Program-made: the position numbers and the translations under genes
Shown here: in pieces, positions 26,628-36,519 of the stretch
Numbering within the stretch: the first letter of the stretch is position 1
Layout: every line of letters starts with the position of its first letter
The notes under the pieces: generated by a model
The model's input: the letters and a program-made list of their open reading frames with translations, nothing else
Told to the model about the DNA's origin: nothing
Databases searched by the model: none
Source: DATAWK01 sp036267255
GTDB lineage: Bacteria; Acidobacteriota; Terriglobia; Terriglobales; Acidobacteriaceae
Assembly (NCBI GenBank): GCA_036267255.1
Contig: DATAWK010000036.1
Span: 62,001-126,000 of the forward strand
Length of the DNA: 64,000 bases
Reading direction: 5' to 3'

Positions 26628-27959
26628 ATGCGTTTCCAACGTTTGTGTTTTCTAATTTTGTTTGTTGCAGTGTTGTTTCCCGGGACTGCAGGGGCGCAAT
26701 CCTCTCCTGCACAGCGCCCGTTGCCGTCCGCTCAGCACGCACAGGCGCTCGCCCAGAACCAACATGCCACGGTGATTCTTTCGCTCGACGACGCCATTCA
26801 GATGGCGATGCAGCACAATCACACCCTGCTGGCTGCCCGCACCACCATCCAGCAGAGCCAGGCAGAAGAAAAGACCGCCAATCTACGTCCCAACCCAGTG
26901 GTCATGGGTGACGCGCAGTTTTTGCCGATCTTCCAGCCCAGTCAGTTCAGCGCCGATTACATCGACAACACGGCACAGTTCGACCTTGGCCTGAGCTATC
27001 TGTTTGAGCGGGGCAAGAAACGGCAACACCGTCTGCAGGCGGCCAGAGACGTGACGGCAGTAACGCGGTCGCTGGTCGCCGACAATGAGCGCAGCCTTAC
27101 CTTCGGTGTTGCTACGCAATTCATCAACGTGGAGCTGGCGGAATCGACCCTTGCGCTGGCGATGCAGGATCAGAAGAGCTTTCAGAACACCGTAGACATT
27201 GGCGAAGCACGCTACAAAGCCGGCGACATCGGCGAAGATGACCTGCTGAAGATCAAGCTGCAGATGCTGCAGTTCCAGACCGACGTGTCGGCAGCACAGC
27301 TTGCCCGGGTTCAAGGATTGTCAGATTTGCGGCAACTGCTGGGATATGAATCGGTGCCCGCAGACTACGACGTGGCCGGTTCGTTCCAGTACGTGCCTGT
27401 CCAGGGAAACCTGGAAGACTTTCAGGCAAAAGCCTTGCTGACCAGGCCGGACCTGCGGGCAGCCGAACAAGGAGTCGCCGCGGCGAACAGCCAATTCCAA
27501 TTGCAAAAGGCGATCGGCAAAAGAGATATCACGGGACAAGCCAGCTACACACACATCAGCTATACGAACAACATTTCCCTGTTCGGGCAAATCCAGCTGC
27601 CCATTTTCGATCGCAACCAGGGAGAAATTGCACGCGCCGGCTTCGCCATTACACAGGCGCAGCAGCAAGCGCAATTCGCGAATGGGCAGGTGCTGACGGA
27701 TGTAAGAGATGCCTTCGAAAATTTGCGCAGCAATGACCAGGTCGTCAGCCTCTACCGCTCGGGCTATCTTGACGAGGCGCAGCAGTCTCGCGACATCAGC
27801 GAATATGCCTACAGGCACGGGGCGGCCAGCCTGCTGGATTTTCTCGATGCGGAGCGCAGCTATCGGGCCATCCAACTCAGCTACCGCCAGGCGCTGGCTT
27901 CTTACCTGCTTGCGCTCGAACAGCTTCGTGAAGCTGTAGGAACCAGGAGCTTGCCATGA
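26628..27959 (+). CDS. TolC-family outer-membrane factor of a metal efflux pump
   Basis: 443 aa. A signal peptide (FLILFVAVLFPGTAGA) is followed by two outer-membrane-factor repeats with long helices (AARTTIQQSQAEEKTAN and FAITQAQQQAQFANGQVLTDVRDAFENLRS). This is the CzcC/CusC family that forms the exit tunnel for an RND pump. Its stop overlaps the adaptor start in ATGA at 27956-27959, so the two genes are translationally coupled. Confidence 0.9.
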   Translation: MRFQRLCFLILFVAVLFPGTAGAQSSPAQRPLPSAQHAQALAQNQHATVILSLDDAIQMAMQHNHTLLAARTTIQQSQAEEKTANLRPNPVVMGDAQFLPIFQPSQFSADYIDNTAQFDLGLSYLFERGKKRQHRLQAARDVTAVTRSLVADNERSLTFGVATQFINVELAESTLALAMQDQKSFQNTVDIGEARYKAGDIGEDDLLKIKLQMLQFQTDVSAAQLARVQGLSDLRQLLGYESVPADYDVAGSFQYVPVQGNLEDFQAKALLTRPDLRAAEQGVAAANSQFQLQKAIGKRDITGQASYTHISYTNNISLFGQIQLPIFDRNQGEIARAGFAITQAQQQAQFANGQVLTDVRDAFENLRSNDQVVSLYRSGYLDEAQQSRDISEYAYRHGAASLLDFLDAERSYRAIQLSYRQALASYLLALEQLREAVGTRSLP

Positions 27960-29140
27960 CAATTCCATTGATTCCACGCCGCCACTGCAGGATCACAAGT
28001 TTCGTGGCGCTGGCTTTTGTATTTGCGCTCACAGCCTGCAGCTCGAAGGACCACGACCGGGAAAACCAGATGACGTCTTTTTCTGCAAGCGCCTCGAAGT
28101 CTGCGACGCCGCAGCTTTTCATCATTCCGCAAGACCAGCTGTCGCACGTGCAAATCGTCACGGTTGAACCGACGAAATTGACGCGCACGCTTCGGCTTAC
28201 GGGTGCCGTGGCGTACAACGCTTTCAAAACCACGCCGGTCATCACGCAGGTTGGCGGACCCGTCACCCGGATTCTGGTAGTGCCGGGCCAGCATGTTACC
28301 GCAGGCCAGCCCATGCTGGACGTCAGCAGTCCCGACTATTCGCAGTTGCTGGATTCCTACTTGAAGGCAGCTGATTCTTATCGCCTGGCGGATAAAAATT
28401 ACATCCGCGCAAAGGATCTATATCAGCACCATGCCATCGCCACGCGGGACCTTGAACAAGCGGAATCGGACCGCAACCAGGCCCAGGCAGACCTGAACGC
28501 AGCGGATGAGGGAATGAGAATTCTCGGCATCAAGAATCCTGCCAGTCTGGCCCAGGCGACGGCCTCGGCGCAGATTCCGGTGCTTGCTCCTCTCAGCGGA
28601 GAAGTTGTTGAGCGGCTCGTCTCACCCGGTCAGGTCGTGCAGGCTGGCCAGACGCAGGCCTTTACCATTTCCGACCTAAGCACAGTGTGGGTTCTGGCCA
28701 ACGTCTATCAGGCGGACCTTGCCTACGTGCACAGCGGCGATGACGTCGTGGTACAAACGGACGCATATTCCGATCGCTTCCACGGAAGAATTTCTTATAT
28801 CGCTCCGGCGCTCGACCCGAACACCAGAACGTTGCAGGCACGCATCGTTGTGGACAATCCCGGCGAGAAATTGAAAAAAGATATGTACTGCACGGTCACC
28901 GTGACCGCAGGCTCGCTCTCAAACGTTATCGCCGTGCCAAATGCCTCGATATTGCGCGACGACAATAACCAGCCATTCGTGTATATGGCGATGAGCTCGA
29001 ATCAATTTGGCCGACGCGACGTGGACGTGGGCGAAAGTCAGAATGGGCAAACGCAAATTCTCAAGGGCATTACCGCGGGAGAAAGGGTTGTGGGCGATGG
29101 CAGCCTGTTCCTTCAGTTTGCCAATTCGCTGCAACACTGA
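27956..29140 (+). CDS. Periplasmic adaptor lipoprotein (HlyD/CzcB family)
   Basis: 394 aa. FVALAFVFALTAC ends in a lipobox with Cys28 as lipid-modified residue. The lipoyl-like and alpha-hairpin parts (VTRILVVPGQHVTAGQPMLDV, the coiled region 115-175, VLAPLSGEVVERLVSPGQVV) and the beta-barrel and membrane-proximal parts (TVWVLANVYQADLAYVHSGDD) follow. It bridges the RND pump and the outer-membrane factor. The gene is between them, as expected for a C-B-A operon. Confidence 0.92.
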   Translation: MTIPLIPRRHCRITSFVALAFVFALTACSSKDHDRENQMTSFSASASKSATPQLFIIPQDQLSHVQIVTVEPTKLTRTLRLTGAVAYNAFKTTPVITQVGGPVTRILVVPGQHVTAGQPMLDVSSPDYSQLLDSYLKAADSYRLADKNYIRAKDLYQHHAIATRDLEQAESDRNQAQADLNAADEGMRILGIKNPASLAQATASAQIPVLAPLSGEVVERLVSPGQVVQAGQTQAFTISDLSTVWVLANVYQADLAYVHSGDDVVVQTDAYSDRFHGRISYIAPALDPNTRTLQARIVVDNPGEKLKKDMYCTVTVTAGSLSNVIAVPNASILRDDNNQPFVYMAMSSNQFGRRDVDVGESQNGQTQILKGITAGERVVGDGSLFLQFANSLQH

Positions 29141-29153
29141 GGAGGCGGCTTAA

Positions 29154-32100
29154 ATGATTCATCACGTCGTCCAGTTTGCGCTGCGGCAACGATTCCTGAT
29201 CCTTCTGCTGGTGGCATTCATCGTTGTGGGTGGCTCGATCTCGTTCCACCACATGCCCGTGGATGCCTATCCCGATCTTTCTCCTCCGATGGTGGAAATC
29301 ATTACCCAGTGGCCCGGACACGCTGCTGAAGAAGTCGAACGCCTGGTCACCGTTCCGACAGAAGTAGAAATGAACGGCGTCCCCAAGATGTCGATCATGC
29401 GTTCGATTTCTTTGTACGGACTTTCCGATGTCATCCTGACATTCGATGAAGGCACCGACGATTATTTTGCGCGTCAGGTGGTTTTCCAGCGCTTGAGCGA
29501 AGTGGCATACCCAACCGGCGTAACACCCACGCTCGCGCCGCTCGCCAGCCCATCCGGTCTGGTCTATCGCTACGTTCTGGAAAGCCCGGACCGCACGCCG
29601 CAGGAGTTGAAAGTCTACGAAGACTGGGTCATCGAGCGCGAATATAAACAGGTGCGCGGAGTTGCCGACGATTCCGGTTTCGGCGGCACCGTGATGCAGT
29701 ATCAAGTGCTTCTGGACCCGGCACGACTGTATGCGTACCACATCACGGTGCCGACCGTGCTGCAGCAGCTCGCCGTCAACAATTCCAATGCCGGAGGCGG
29801 ATTCTATTCGCAAGGCGGACAAATCTACTATGTTCGCGGCCTCGGACTGATCCGCGATATGACGGACATTGGCGACGTTGTGGTAGGCACGCAAAATGGC
29901 GTGCCGGTGCGTATCCGCGACATCGGCGACGTTGTCATCGGACATGCCCCACGCCTGGGAGAATTTGGCTTCAACAAAACAGATGACGCTGTTGAAGGCG
30001 TCATTATGATGCTGCGCGGAGAGCAAACGCAGAACGTACTGAAAGGCGTCGAGGCAAAAACCAGGCAACTGAATGAACATATTCTGCCGCCCGACATCCG
30101 TGTCCGGCCCTACTACGACCGCAGCGATCTTGTTCAACTGACTATCAGGACAGTCGAACACAACCTATTGCTGGGCATGGCCCTTGTCCTCGTCGTTTTG
30201 ATGTTCTTCCTGGTGAGCATTCGCGCCGCCGTGATCGTCGCGCTCACCATTCCTCTGGCTTTGCTCTTTTCGTTTATTTTTCTGCACGCGCAAGGCGTCG
30301 CTGCCAACCTGCTTTCAATCGGCGCCATTGATTTTGGAATTCTCATTGACGGAACTCTGGTGATGGTGGAGAACGTCTTCCGCGAATTGGGTGCGCGCGA
30401 GGGCCAGAGCTACGACCTGCAGGAAGTGATCTTGTCGGCGGCAAAGGACGTCGATCGCCCCATTTTCTATTCTGTTGCGGTCATCATTGCCGGGTATCTG
30501 CCGATCTACGCGCTCGGTGGTCCGTCGGGAAAATTATTCAGGCCTATGGCGGACACAGTGTCAATCGCATTGGTTGGAGCACTGATCTTAACGCTGACAT
30601 TTGTTCCGGTGATGTGCGCCTACTGGTTCAAAAATGGCGTGCGCGAGCGCGTGAACAAGCCCTTCGAATGGGTGCGCGAAAAATATGCGGGAGAGCTCGA
30701 CTGGTGTCTGGACCACCCAAAGATCACCATGCTTGTGGCCACCCTGATTTTTGCCGCCACAATGCTGCTGGTTCCTTTCATCGGTGGCGAGTTCATGCCG
30801 CATCTCGACGAAGGTGCGCTCTGGGTGCGCGCAACCATGCCATACACGGTCTCGTTTGAGGAAGCGAGCAAGTTCTCGCCGCAGGTTCGCAACATCCTGA
30901 TGAAGTATCCCATGGTCACCGATGTCGGCTCCGAGCTGGGTCGCCCGGACGATGGCACGGACCCCACCGGGTTCTTCAACGACGAATTCTACGTTGGTCT
31001 GAAGCCTTACAACGATGCCACATGGAAGACCGGTTCCATCCACAACAAGGCCGAACTGACCGCGGACATTCAGAACCAGCTGAAAGCATTTCCCGGAGTC
31101 ATCTTCAATTACACGCAGCCCGCGGAAGACGCAGTGGATGAAGCGCTGACGGGACTGAAGAGCGCGCTCGCCGTAAAGATTTACGGCCCCGATCTGAACG
31201 TTTTGCAGAGCAAGGCACTGGAGATCAAGCGGCGTCTCGCGCACGTGCCGGGGTTCACGGAGCTGACGGTTGTGCGTGAGCTGGGCCAGCCCAGCCTGTT
31301 GATCGACGTGGATCGCGATAAGATTGCCCGCTACGGCATCAACGTTGCGGACGTGGAAGCAGTCGTGCAAGCTGCCGTCGGTGGTCAGGCGGCGACGCAG
31401 GTCATTCAAGGCGAGAAATTATTCGATCTCGTGGTGCGCATGAAGCCAGAGTTCCGCGAAAATGCGCAACAGATTGGCAACCTGCTCGTCGGAACGCCGA
31501 CAGGTCAGCAGATTCCTCTCAGCCAACTGTCGAATATCCACGAGGCTGCTGGCGCATCGTTCATTTATCGCGAAAGCAATTCCCGATATATCGGCGTGCA
31601 GTACAGCATTGAGGGGCGCGACCTGCAGAGCGCCGTGCTCGCCGGTCAGCGATCCATCGCAGATATTGCAAAATCTCTGCCTCCCGGATATAGGCTTAGC
31701 TGGGGCGGCGAGTATGGCGAATTCCTTCAGGCGAAACACCAGATGGAATTTATCGGGCCACTTGCCGTGATTATCATTTTCATGATTTTGTTTGCGCTCT
31801 ATGGCAATTTCAAATTCCCGGTGACCATTGCTCTCGGTGTTCTGTTGACCGAACCTGTAGGCGCCCTCATCGCTCTGAAGCTAACGCACACGCCGTTCAG
31901 CGTCTCATCGGCGCTCGGCTTGCTTGCACTGATGGGCGTGTCGGTCGAGACCGCTGTCATTCTTGTCTCCTACATCAACAAGCTGCGTCTCGAAAATAAA
32001 GACATCCGTACGGCGACCCGCGAGGCTTCTCTTTTGAGGCTGCGGCCTATCATGATGACGGCTCTGGTCGCTTGTCTTGGACTTCTGCCTGCAGCGCTTT

Positions 32101-32243
32101 CCACCGGGATCGGTTCCGATACGCAAAAGCCGTTTGCGATTGTCATCGTCGCCGGCCTTATCTCGCGGCTCTTCCTCGGCTTCTTCGTCAATCCTGTGCT
32201 GTACGAGATGGTCGCACGCGAGGATGACGTGTTGCAGGTCTGA
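29154..32243 (+). CDS. Heavy-metal RND efflux pump, CzcA/CusA family
   Basis: 1029 aa, full length. Twelve membrane helices and two large periplasmic loops are apparent. Helix 4 carries DFGILIDGTLVMVEN (about residues 393-407): Asp, Asp and Glu of the proton relay and divalent-cation subclass are all kept. This spacing is nearer CzcA-type (Zn, Co, Cd, Ni) than CusA-type (Cu, Ag) pumps. It exports metal from the periplasm or cytoplasm through the neighbouring adaptor and channel. The gene follows the adaptor by 13 bases. No sensor or regulator gene lies nearby. Confidence 0.93.
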   Translation: MIHHVVQFALRQRFLILLLVAFIVVGGSISFHHMPVDAYPDLSPPMVEIITQWPGHAAEEVERLVTVPTEVEMNGVPKMSIMRSISLYGLSDVILTFDEGTDDYFARQVVFQRLSEVAYPTGVTPTLAPLASPSGLVYRYVLESPDRTPQELKVYEDWVIEREYKQVRGVADDSGFGGTVMQYQVLLDPARLYAYHITVPTVLQQLAVNNSNAGGGFYSQGGQIYYVRGLGLIRDMTDIGDVVVGTQNGVPVRIRDIGDVVIGHAPRLGEFGFNKTDDAVEGVIMMLRGEQTQNVLKGVEAKTRQLNEHILPPDIRVRPYYDRSDLVQLTIRTVEHNLLLGMALVLVVLMFFLVSIRAAVIVALTIPLALLFSFIFLHAQGVAANLLSIGAIDFGILIDGTLVMVENVFRELGAREGQSYDLQEVILSAAKDVDRPIFYSVAVIIAGYLPIYALGGPSGKLFRPMADTVSIALVGALILTLTFVPVMCAYWFKNGVRERVNKPFEWVREKYAGELDWCLDHPKITMLVATLIFAATMLLVPFIGGEFMPHLDEGALWVRATMPYTVSFEEASKFSPQVRNILMKYPMVTDVGSELGRPDDGTDPTGFFNDEFYVGLKPYNDATWKTGSIHNKAELTADIQNQLKAFPGVIFNYTQPAEDAVDEALTGLKSALAVKIYGPDLNVLQSKALEIKRRLAHVPGFTELTVVRELGQPSLLIDVDRDKIARYGINVADVEAVVQAAVGGQAATQVIQGEKLFDLVVRMKPEFRENAQQIGNLLVGTPTGQQIPLSQLSNIHEAAGASFIYRESNSRYIGVQYSIEGRDLQSAVLAGQRSIADIAKSLPPGYRLSWGGEYGEFLQAKHQMEFIGPLAVIIIFMILFALYGNFKFPVTIALGVLLTEPVGALIALKLTHTPFSVSSALGLLALMGVSVETAVILVSYINKLRLENKDIRTATREASLLRLRPIMMTALVACLGLLPAALSTGIGSDTQKPFAIVIVAGLISRLFLGFFVNPVLYEMVAREDDVLQV

Positions 32244-32321
32244 TCCTGGAAAGTTCCTGACTCGTTGCAGGAATCAAAACCCCGATATCCCTCGGTGTTG
32301 TATCCAGCGCGATCCCCGCAG

Positions 32322-35300
32322 CTAGTACGTGACCGTCAAGTGGAACTTGGTGGCCTGTGTCATGGAGCCGGATGTCCCTGTAATCGTCACGGTATACGTA
32401 CCCACCGGAACACTGGGGGAAGCCAGACCAGCGCATCCCGTCAGCCCACTCATCATGCCCAGCAGTCCCGTCACCATCAGCAACAGCAGCAGCGTATGTC
32501 GCATCTTACCCCGCAATTTCTTCCGCTCCAGGCCCAGAAAACCGCCCAGCAACATTCCCGGTAACCAGAAGATGGCCTCCGTTACCACGCCGCCGGTAGC
32601 GATATGGCTGGTCTGGTGCGTGATGATGCTGAACTGCGATGTCATTGCCTGCCCGTTGCCGGTCAGCGTCACCGTCGATGGTGTAAATGCGCACGTAGCA
32701 TTGGTGGGCAAGCCGCTGCAGCTCAGGCGGACCGCGCCGCTGTAGTTCCCTTGCGGTGTCACTGTAAAGGCAGCCGTGCCAGTCTGTCCTTGTTCCAGCA
32801 CCAAAGAAGATGGATTGGCACTTACCGTAAAGCTCCCCGCACTTGCCGGAGGTGTGATGGTCAGGGTTCCGTCCACCACCGTTACGTTGTAGGAAGCCAG
32901 GTTCGTTCCCGTCACTGCCGGAATGATCGGATAGCTGCCCGCGCTGGAGCTCTGCGTCGCCGTTGTCGTAAAGCTCTCCGTGAATGTATCGCCATGCACC
33001 GCACCCGTTACGGTCCCGGTAAATACCGGGTTCGCCGTGCCGTAAACGCGCGTGGCATTGGCAGCTGTCACCGTCAGTGGAGCCTGCAACACCGTGATAT
33101 GCACTACGACAGGAGTAGCCGATTGATAGCTATTGCTGCCCACCGCATCCGCCTCCACCGCAACGGTTCCCGCTCCAGTAAGAATCAACGTATTGCCGCT
33201 GATTGTGCCGGGGCCGGAATCCACCTGGAAGGTAACCGGCAGACCTGAAGTAGATGTCGCCGACAGAACAATCGGCGCTGCGCCATACGTCACGCTCGCC
33301 GGTGGCGGGGTAAAGGTAATCGTCTGCGATAGCAGCGCAATATCAAAGGCCGTACTCGTTGCCGTCAGCGTTTGTGCCGGAGTCACTCCCGTCGGCGTTA
33401 CCGTCACAGATGTCGCCAGCGTATCGCCTGCTCCAGCGGCATTCACCTTCAGATTGCCGAAGCTGGCCACGCCGCCCACTGCCGTTTGTGTCAACGTTCC
33501 GCCCGGCGTGCCCGCGCCGTTGAAGGTCAGCGTAATAGGAACGCCGCTGACCGCATCCGTATTGTTGGGAGCAGAAAGATTGGTATTCGTTTCCAGCACC
33601 TCTGCGGTGACGGCGGGGGTAATGTTTGCGTTGACCAATGCATTGGTTGGCTGCTGCACAAACTGGACCGCGGTGTAATTCGTCTGCGCTGCGCCCAGAT
33701 CGAGCTTGCCGCCGGTGGTGCGCGGAAATCCGCGTTCGTCGGCGGTGAGGCCCACGGGCAGCAGGGTTGCGTCACCGGCCTGAATGGCTGGGCTGCCCGG
33801 CAGGGGCAGCATGGTCTGGACGGTTGCGCCTGTGCCGTTGTAGGCCAGCGGAGCCAGAGCTGCCGCTCCGCCGGTCAGTATGGGGCCTACCGGGGTGCAG
33901 TTGTCGCAATCTCCAGGGGTATTGCCGGCTACGATGCTGTTGGTTACCGTCAACGGAGTAATGAGATTGTTGAAAATTCCACCGCCGCCGACGCTATCCG
34001 TGTTGCCGTAAAAAGTGCTGTCGATCACGGCGGTCACGCCGTTCTCGGCCATGATGCCGCCCCCGGCAGCTCCACCCCCCGCGCTGTTGCCGAAGAAAGT
34101 GCTGTTGGTGACGATCAGCACATTTCCATTGCTGTATATTCCACCGGCGTGCAAGTTTGCGCTGTTTCCATTCAACGTGCTGCCGAATACCGTCAATGTG
34201 CCGAGGTTTTGTATGCCGCCGCCGCTCTGGATGGAGTAGTTATTGGAAACGGCACAATTGCTGATCGTGAGCGTACCGCTGTTGGTGATGCCGGCTTTCG
34301 AGCCGCTGCTGTTGGCGACGGTCAGCCCGGTCATTGCAACATTCGCTCCGGAATCCATGGTGAATCCATCTACGGCGTTATTGCCGGAGACGGTGATTTG
34401 GTTCGCGCCGGGACCGGCGATGTTCAGATTGCCGGTGATGTCCGGCAATGCGCTGGCCAGCGTAATGGTCCCGGTGAGTCCGGACTGAAAATCAATGTCT
34501 CCCGATCCGTCGCTGTTGGCCGTGGTCATGGCATTGCGCAGCGAGCCGCTACCACTGTCGTTCAGATTCGTAACCGTCAGATAGTTGGTCTGCACCGCGC
34601 CCAGATCGCTGGCCCCACTGGTCGAGCGCGTAAAGCCACGCTGGTCGGTAGCCAGCGTGCTGTTCAATCCTGCTTCAATCGCCGGGCTGCCGGGCAGCGG
34701 CATCATGGTCTCGGTCGTGCCACCGTTGTATTGCAGCGGGCCAAGGTCAGGCGTGCCGTCAATCAGGTTGTTCGCGCTTTGCGTACCGCAACTGTCACAA
34801 TCATCTCCGGATGGCGTGTTGCCCGCAACAATGCTGTTGCTCAACGTCACCGTGCCAACATTGTTGCTGATCCCGCCGCCTTCACTCGCGCTATTGCCCG
34901 TGAAGGTACTGTTGTTCACCGTCAATGGGCCCAGGGTTTCAATGCCGCCACCAGGACCGGTGACCGTATTACCGATAAAGGTGCTGTTGTTCACCGTCGC
35001 CGTTTCATAGTTATCAATCGCTGCCCCGCCAAAACTTGAGTTGCCGGTGAAGGTGCTGTCGTTGACTACAAGCGTACCTTCGTTGAAAATGGCGCCGCCG
35101 TATTCGCTGGTGGTGTTATCGGAGAAGACGCAATTTGTCACCGTCAATGTGCCCAGGCTGTAAATTGCGCCACCATCCGTCCCACTATTTGCGGTGCCCT
35201 TTCCGTTCGCGATGGTCAGCCCGGAGATGCTGACCGTAGAACCGCTGTTCACCAGGAACATCGTCGCAGCATGGTTGCCGGAGATGGTCAGCACGTTCGC

Positions 35301-35603
35301 CCCCGGCCCGGTGATCGTCACTCCATTGCCGATCGTCAGTGTGCCGTTGGTCAGGGTGATCGTCCCGATCACATTGGAAAACTGGATCGTGTCACCGTTT
35401 CCCGCTGTGTTCACCGCATAGCGCAGCGATCCGGTGTCGCTGGCATTGTCCGTCAGGTCCGTCACGGTGTATGTCGTCGCATACGCCAGGGACGGCAGCA
35501 GGAACATCAGAGCGATCATGAAGAACGAAGTTTTAGAGAACTTGCGGCAAAAACGGGACAAAACAAACGATGCCTTCGATGGCAGAATGAACAATGCGTT
35601 CAC
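32322..35603 (-). CDS. Large secreted beta-helix and Ig-like surface protein
   Basis: 1093 aa from GTG 35603, which has GGGAG 6 bases upstream; ATGs further in lack one. A signal peptide (FMIALMFLLPSLAYA) is followed by two right-handed beta-helix modules, each with GGI-x-N-x-G and N-S-T-F-x-G-N repeats and each ending in GSPAI and DLGA-x-QTNY (about 35-340 and 340-655). Then come Ig-like and MBG domains (PLTVTAANATRVYGTANPVF), and a last Ig-like domain. The final domain is split by a Leu-rich membrane hairpin (WLPGMLLGGFLG and RHTLLLLLMVTGLLG). Role in adhesion or cell surface is inferred. Monocistronic. Confidence 0.85.
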   Translation of the reverse strand: MNALFILPSKASFVLSRFCRKFSKTSFFMIALMFLLPSLAYATTYTVTDLTDNASDTGSLRYAVNTAGNGDTIQFSNVIGTITLTNGTLTIGNGVTITGPGANVLTISGNHAATMFLVNSGSTVSISGLTIANGKGTANSGTDGGAIYSLGTLTVTNCVFSDNTTSEYGGAIFNEGTLVVNDSTFTGNSSFGGAAIDNYETATVNNSTFIGNTVTGPGGGIETLGPLTVNNSTFTGNSASEGGGISNNVGTVTLSNSIVAGNTPSGDDCDSCGTQSANNLIDGTPDLGPLQYNGGTTETMMPLPGSPAIEAGLNSTLATDQRGFTRSTSGASDLGAVQTNYLTVTNLNDSGSGSLRNAMTTANSDGSGDIDFQSGLTGTITLASALPDITGNLNIAGPGANQITVSGNNAVDGFTMDSGANVAMTGLTVANSSGSKAGITNSGTLTISNCAVSNNYSIQSGGGIQNLGTLTVFGSTLNGNSANLHAGGIYSNGNVLIVTNSTFFGNSAGGGAAGGGIMAENGVTAVIDSTFYGNTDSVGGGGIFNNLITPLTVTNSIVAGNTPGDCDNCTPVGPILTGGAAALAPLAYNGTGATVQTMLPLPGSPAIQAGDATLLPVGLTADERGFPRTTGGKLDLGAAQTNYTAVQFVQQPTNALVNANITPAVTAEVLETNTNLSAPNNTDAVSGVPITLTFNGAGTPGGTLTQTAVGGVASFGNLKVNAAGAGDTLATSVTVTPTGVTPAQTLTATSTAFDIALLSQTITFTPPPASVTYGAAPIVLSATSTSGLPVTFQVDSGPGTISGNTLILTGAGTVAVEADAVGSNSYQSATPVVVHITVLQAPLTVTAANATRVYGTANPVFTGTVTGAVHGDTFTESFTTTATQSSSAGSYPIIPAVTGTNLASYNVTVVDGTLTITPPASAGSFTVSANPSSLVLEQGQTGTAAFTVTPQGNYSGAVRLSCSGLPTNATCAFTPSTVTLTGNGQAMTSQFSIITHQTSHIATGGVVTEAIFWLPGMLLGGFLGLERKKLRGKMRHTLLLLLMVTGLLGMMSGLTGCAGLASPSVPVGTYTVTITGTSGSMTQATKFHLTVTY

Positions 35604-35818
35604 TGGCGACTCCCAGGGGGTTGGATTGCACAGTATTTGGGTGCCGTGGCCAGAGTGAATCGTGCGAGAATCACCAGCCAAGAGCAGAAAATCTGATCAA
35701 AAATTTCAGCGAGGTCTTCTACGGATTTCCATCCGTTCCATCAAGTTAGTTGATTCTGTGTTCTTTGGGAATAAAAATGTCTCGTCAAAAACGAACCCGG
35801 TTCCCACCAGGAGAATAC

Positions 35819-36421
35819 CTACTCCGGTACCTGCCAGTCGACCATCGTTTGTGCCAGGGTTATCGTGCCGGAAGATGAACCGTGGATTGCTTTTGCCATG
35901 GCCGGAAAGGCGCGTTGCACCTCCGGAACCGTCGCCCAGACTGGAACATCCTGCAGGGAGTAGTGATACGTCACCTGAGTTTCAGGAAAACCATGAGCCT
36001 TCACCGGCGGCGTAAAGCTGTCAATTTCAATGTGGCCGCGATAGCCATAACAAAACTTCGGCGCGAACCGCGCGCCCGCCGGCGTCAGAGTGTAGCGGTT
36101 GACATGAATGGTCAAATCCTCCACGCGCACCATCTGTTTCGCGCTTACCAGCGCATCCATCTGGCGGATTTTTACCGGGCTGCCCGTCGCATAGGGAAAA
36201 TGCGGCGCATCTTCAAACAGGCAATCGGGATGCGTCTGGAAGTAGGTATCGAGCGTCTGGATAAAGTTTTCCTTTGTGGCCGCCGTCTTCGAATTGCAGC
36301 CCACAAGAGCAATCAGCAAAGCTCCAGCCACAGCGCCCATCGCAGCGATCCTGAATGTCGCAGTTCCTGCGCTTCCCCTGGCATGGCGTCTCTCGATACC
36401 GCTTCTCTTTGCACGTCTCAC
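35819..36421 (-). CDS. Lipoprotein of unknown function
   Basis: 200 aa from GTG 36421, chosen because AAGGGAG stands 5 bases upstream. The N-terminus is basic, then FRIAAMGAVAGALLIALVGC gives a lipobox. The body has no recognised domain; a Tyr-rich middle (VNRYTLTPAGARFAPKFCYGYRGHIEI) and TQVTYHYSLQDVPVWA precede the end. An ATG at 36340 would remove most of the basic part. It lies downstream of the second SpoIIE phosphatase on the same strand, about 100 bases away, and may be co-transcribed with it. Confidence 0.7.
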   Translation of the reverse strand: MRRAKRSGIERRHARGSAGTATFRIAAMGAVAGALLIALVGCNSKTAATKENFIQTLDTYFQTHPDCLFEDAPHFPYATGSPVKIRQMDALVSAKQMVRVEDLTIHVNRYTLTPAGARFAPKFCYGYRGHIEIDSFTPPVKAHGFPETQVTYHYSLQDVPVWATVPEVQRAFPAMAKAIHGSSSGTITLAQTMVDWQVPE

Positions 36422-36519
36422 ATTCGCTCCCTTTTCAAGCCGTTTCTCGCATTGGATGCATATTTCAAGGGAAGCGCCCGGTGCTATCGTCACGCAAAGA
36501 TGCCGCCTTCGTCTCAACC

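Noticed and set aside
33372..35039. 555-codon plus-strand frame opposite the beta-helix protein
   Set aside because: Repetitive antisense of the Gly/Asn/Thr-rich repeat DNA; no signal, motif or start site.
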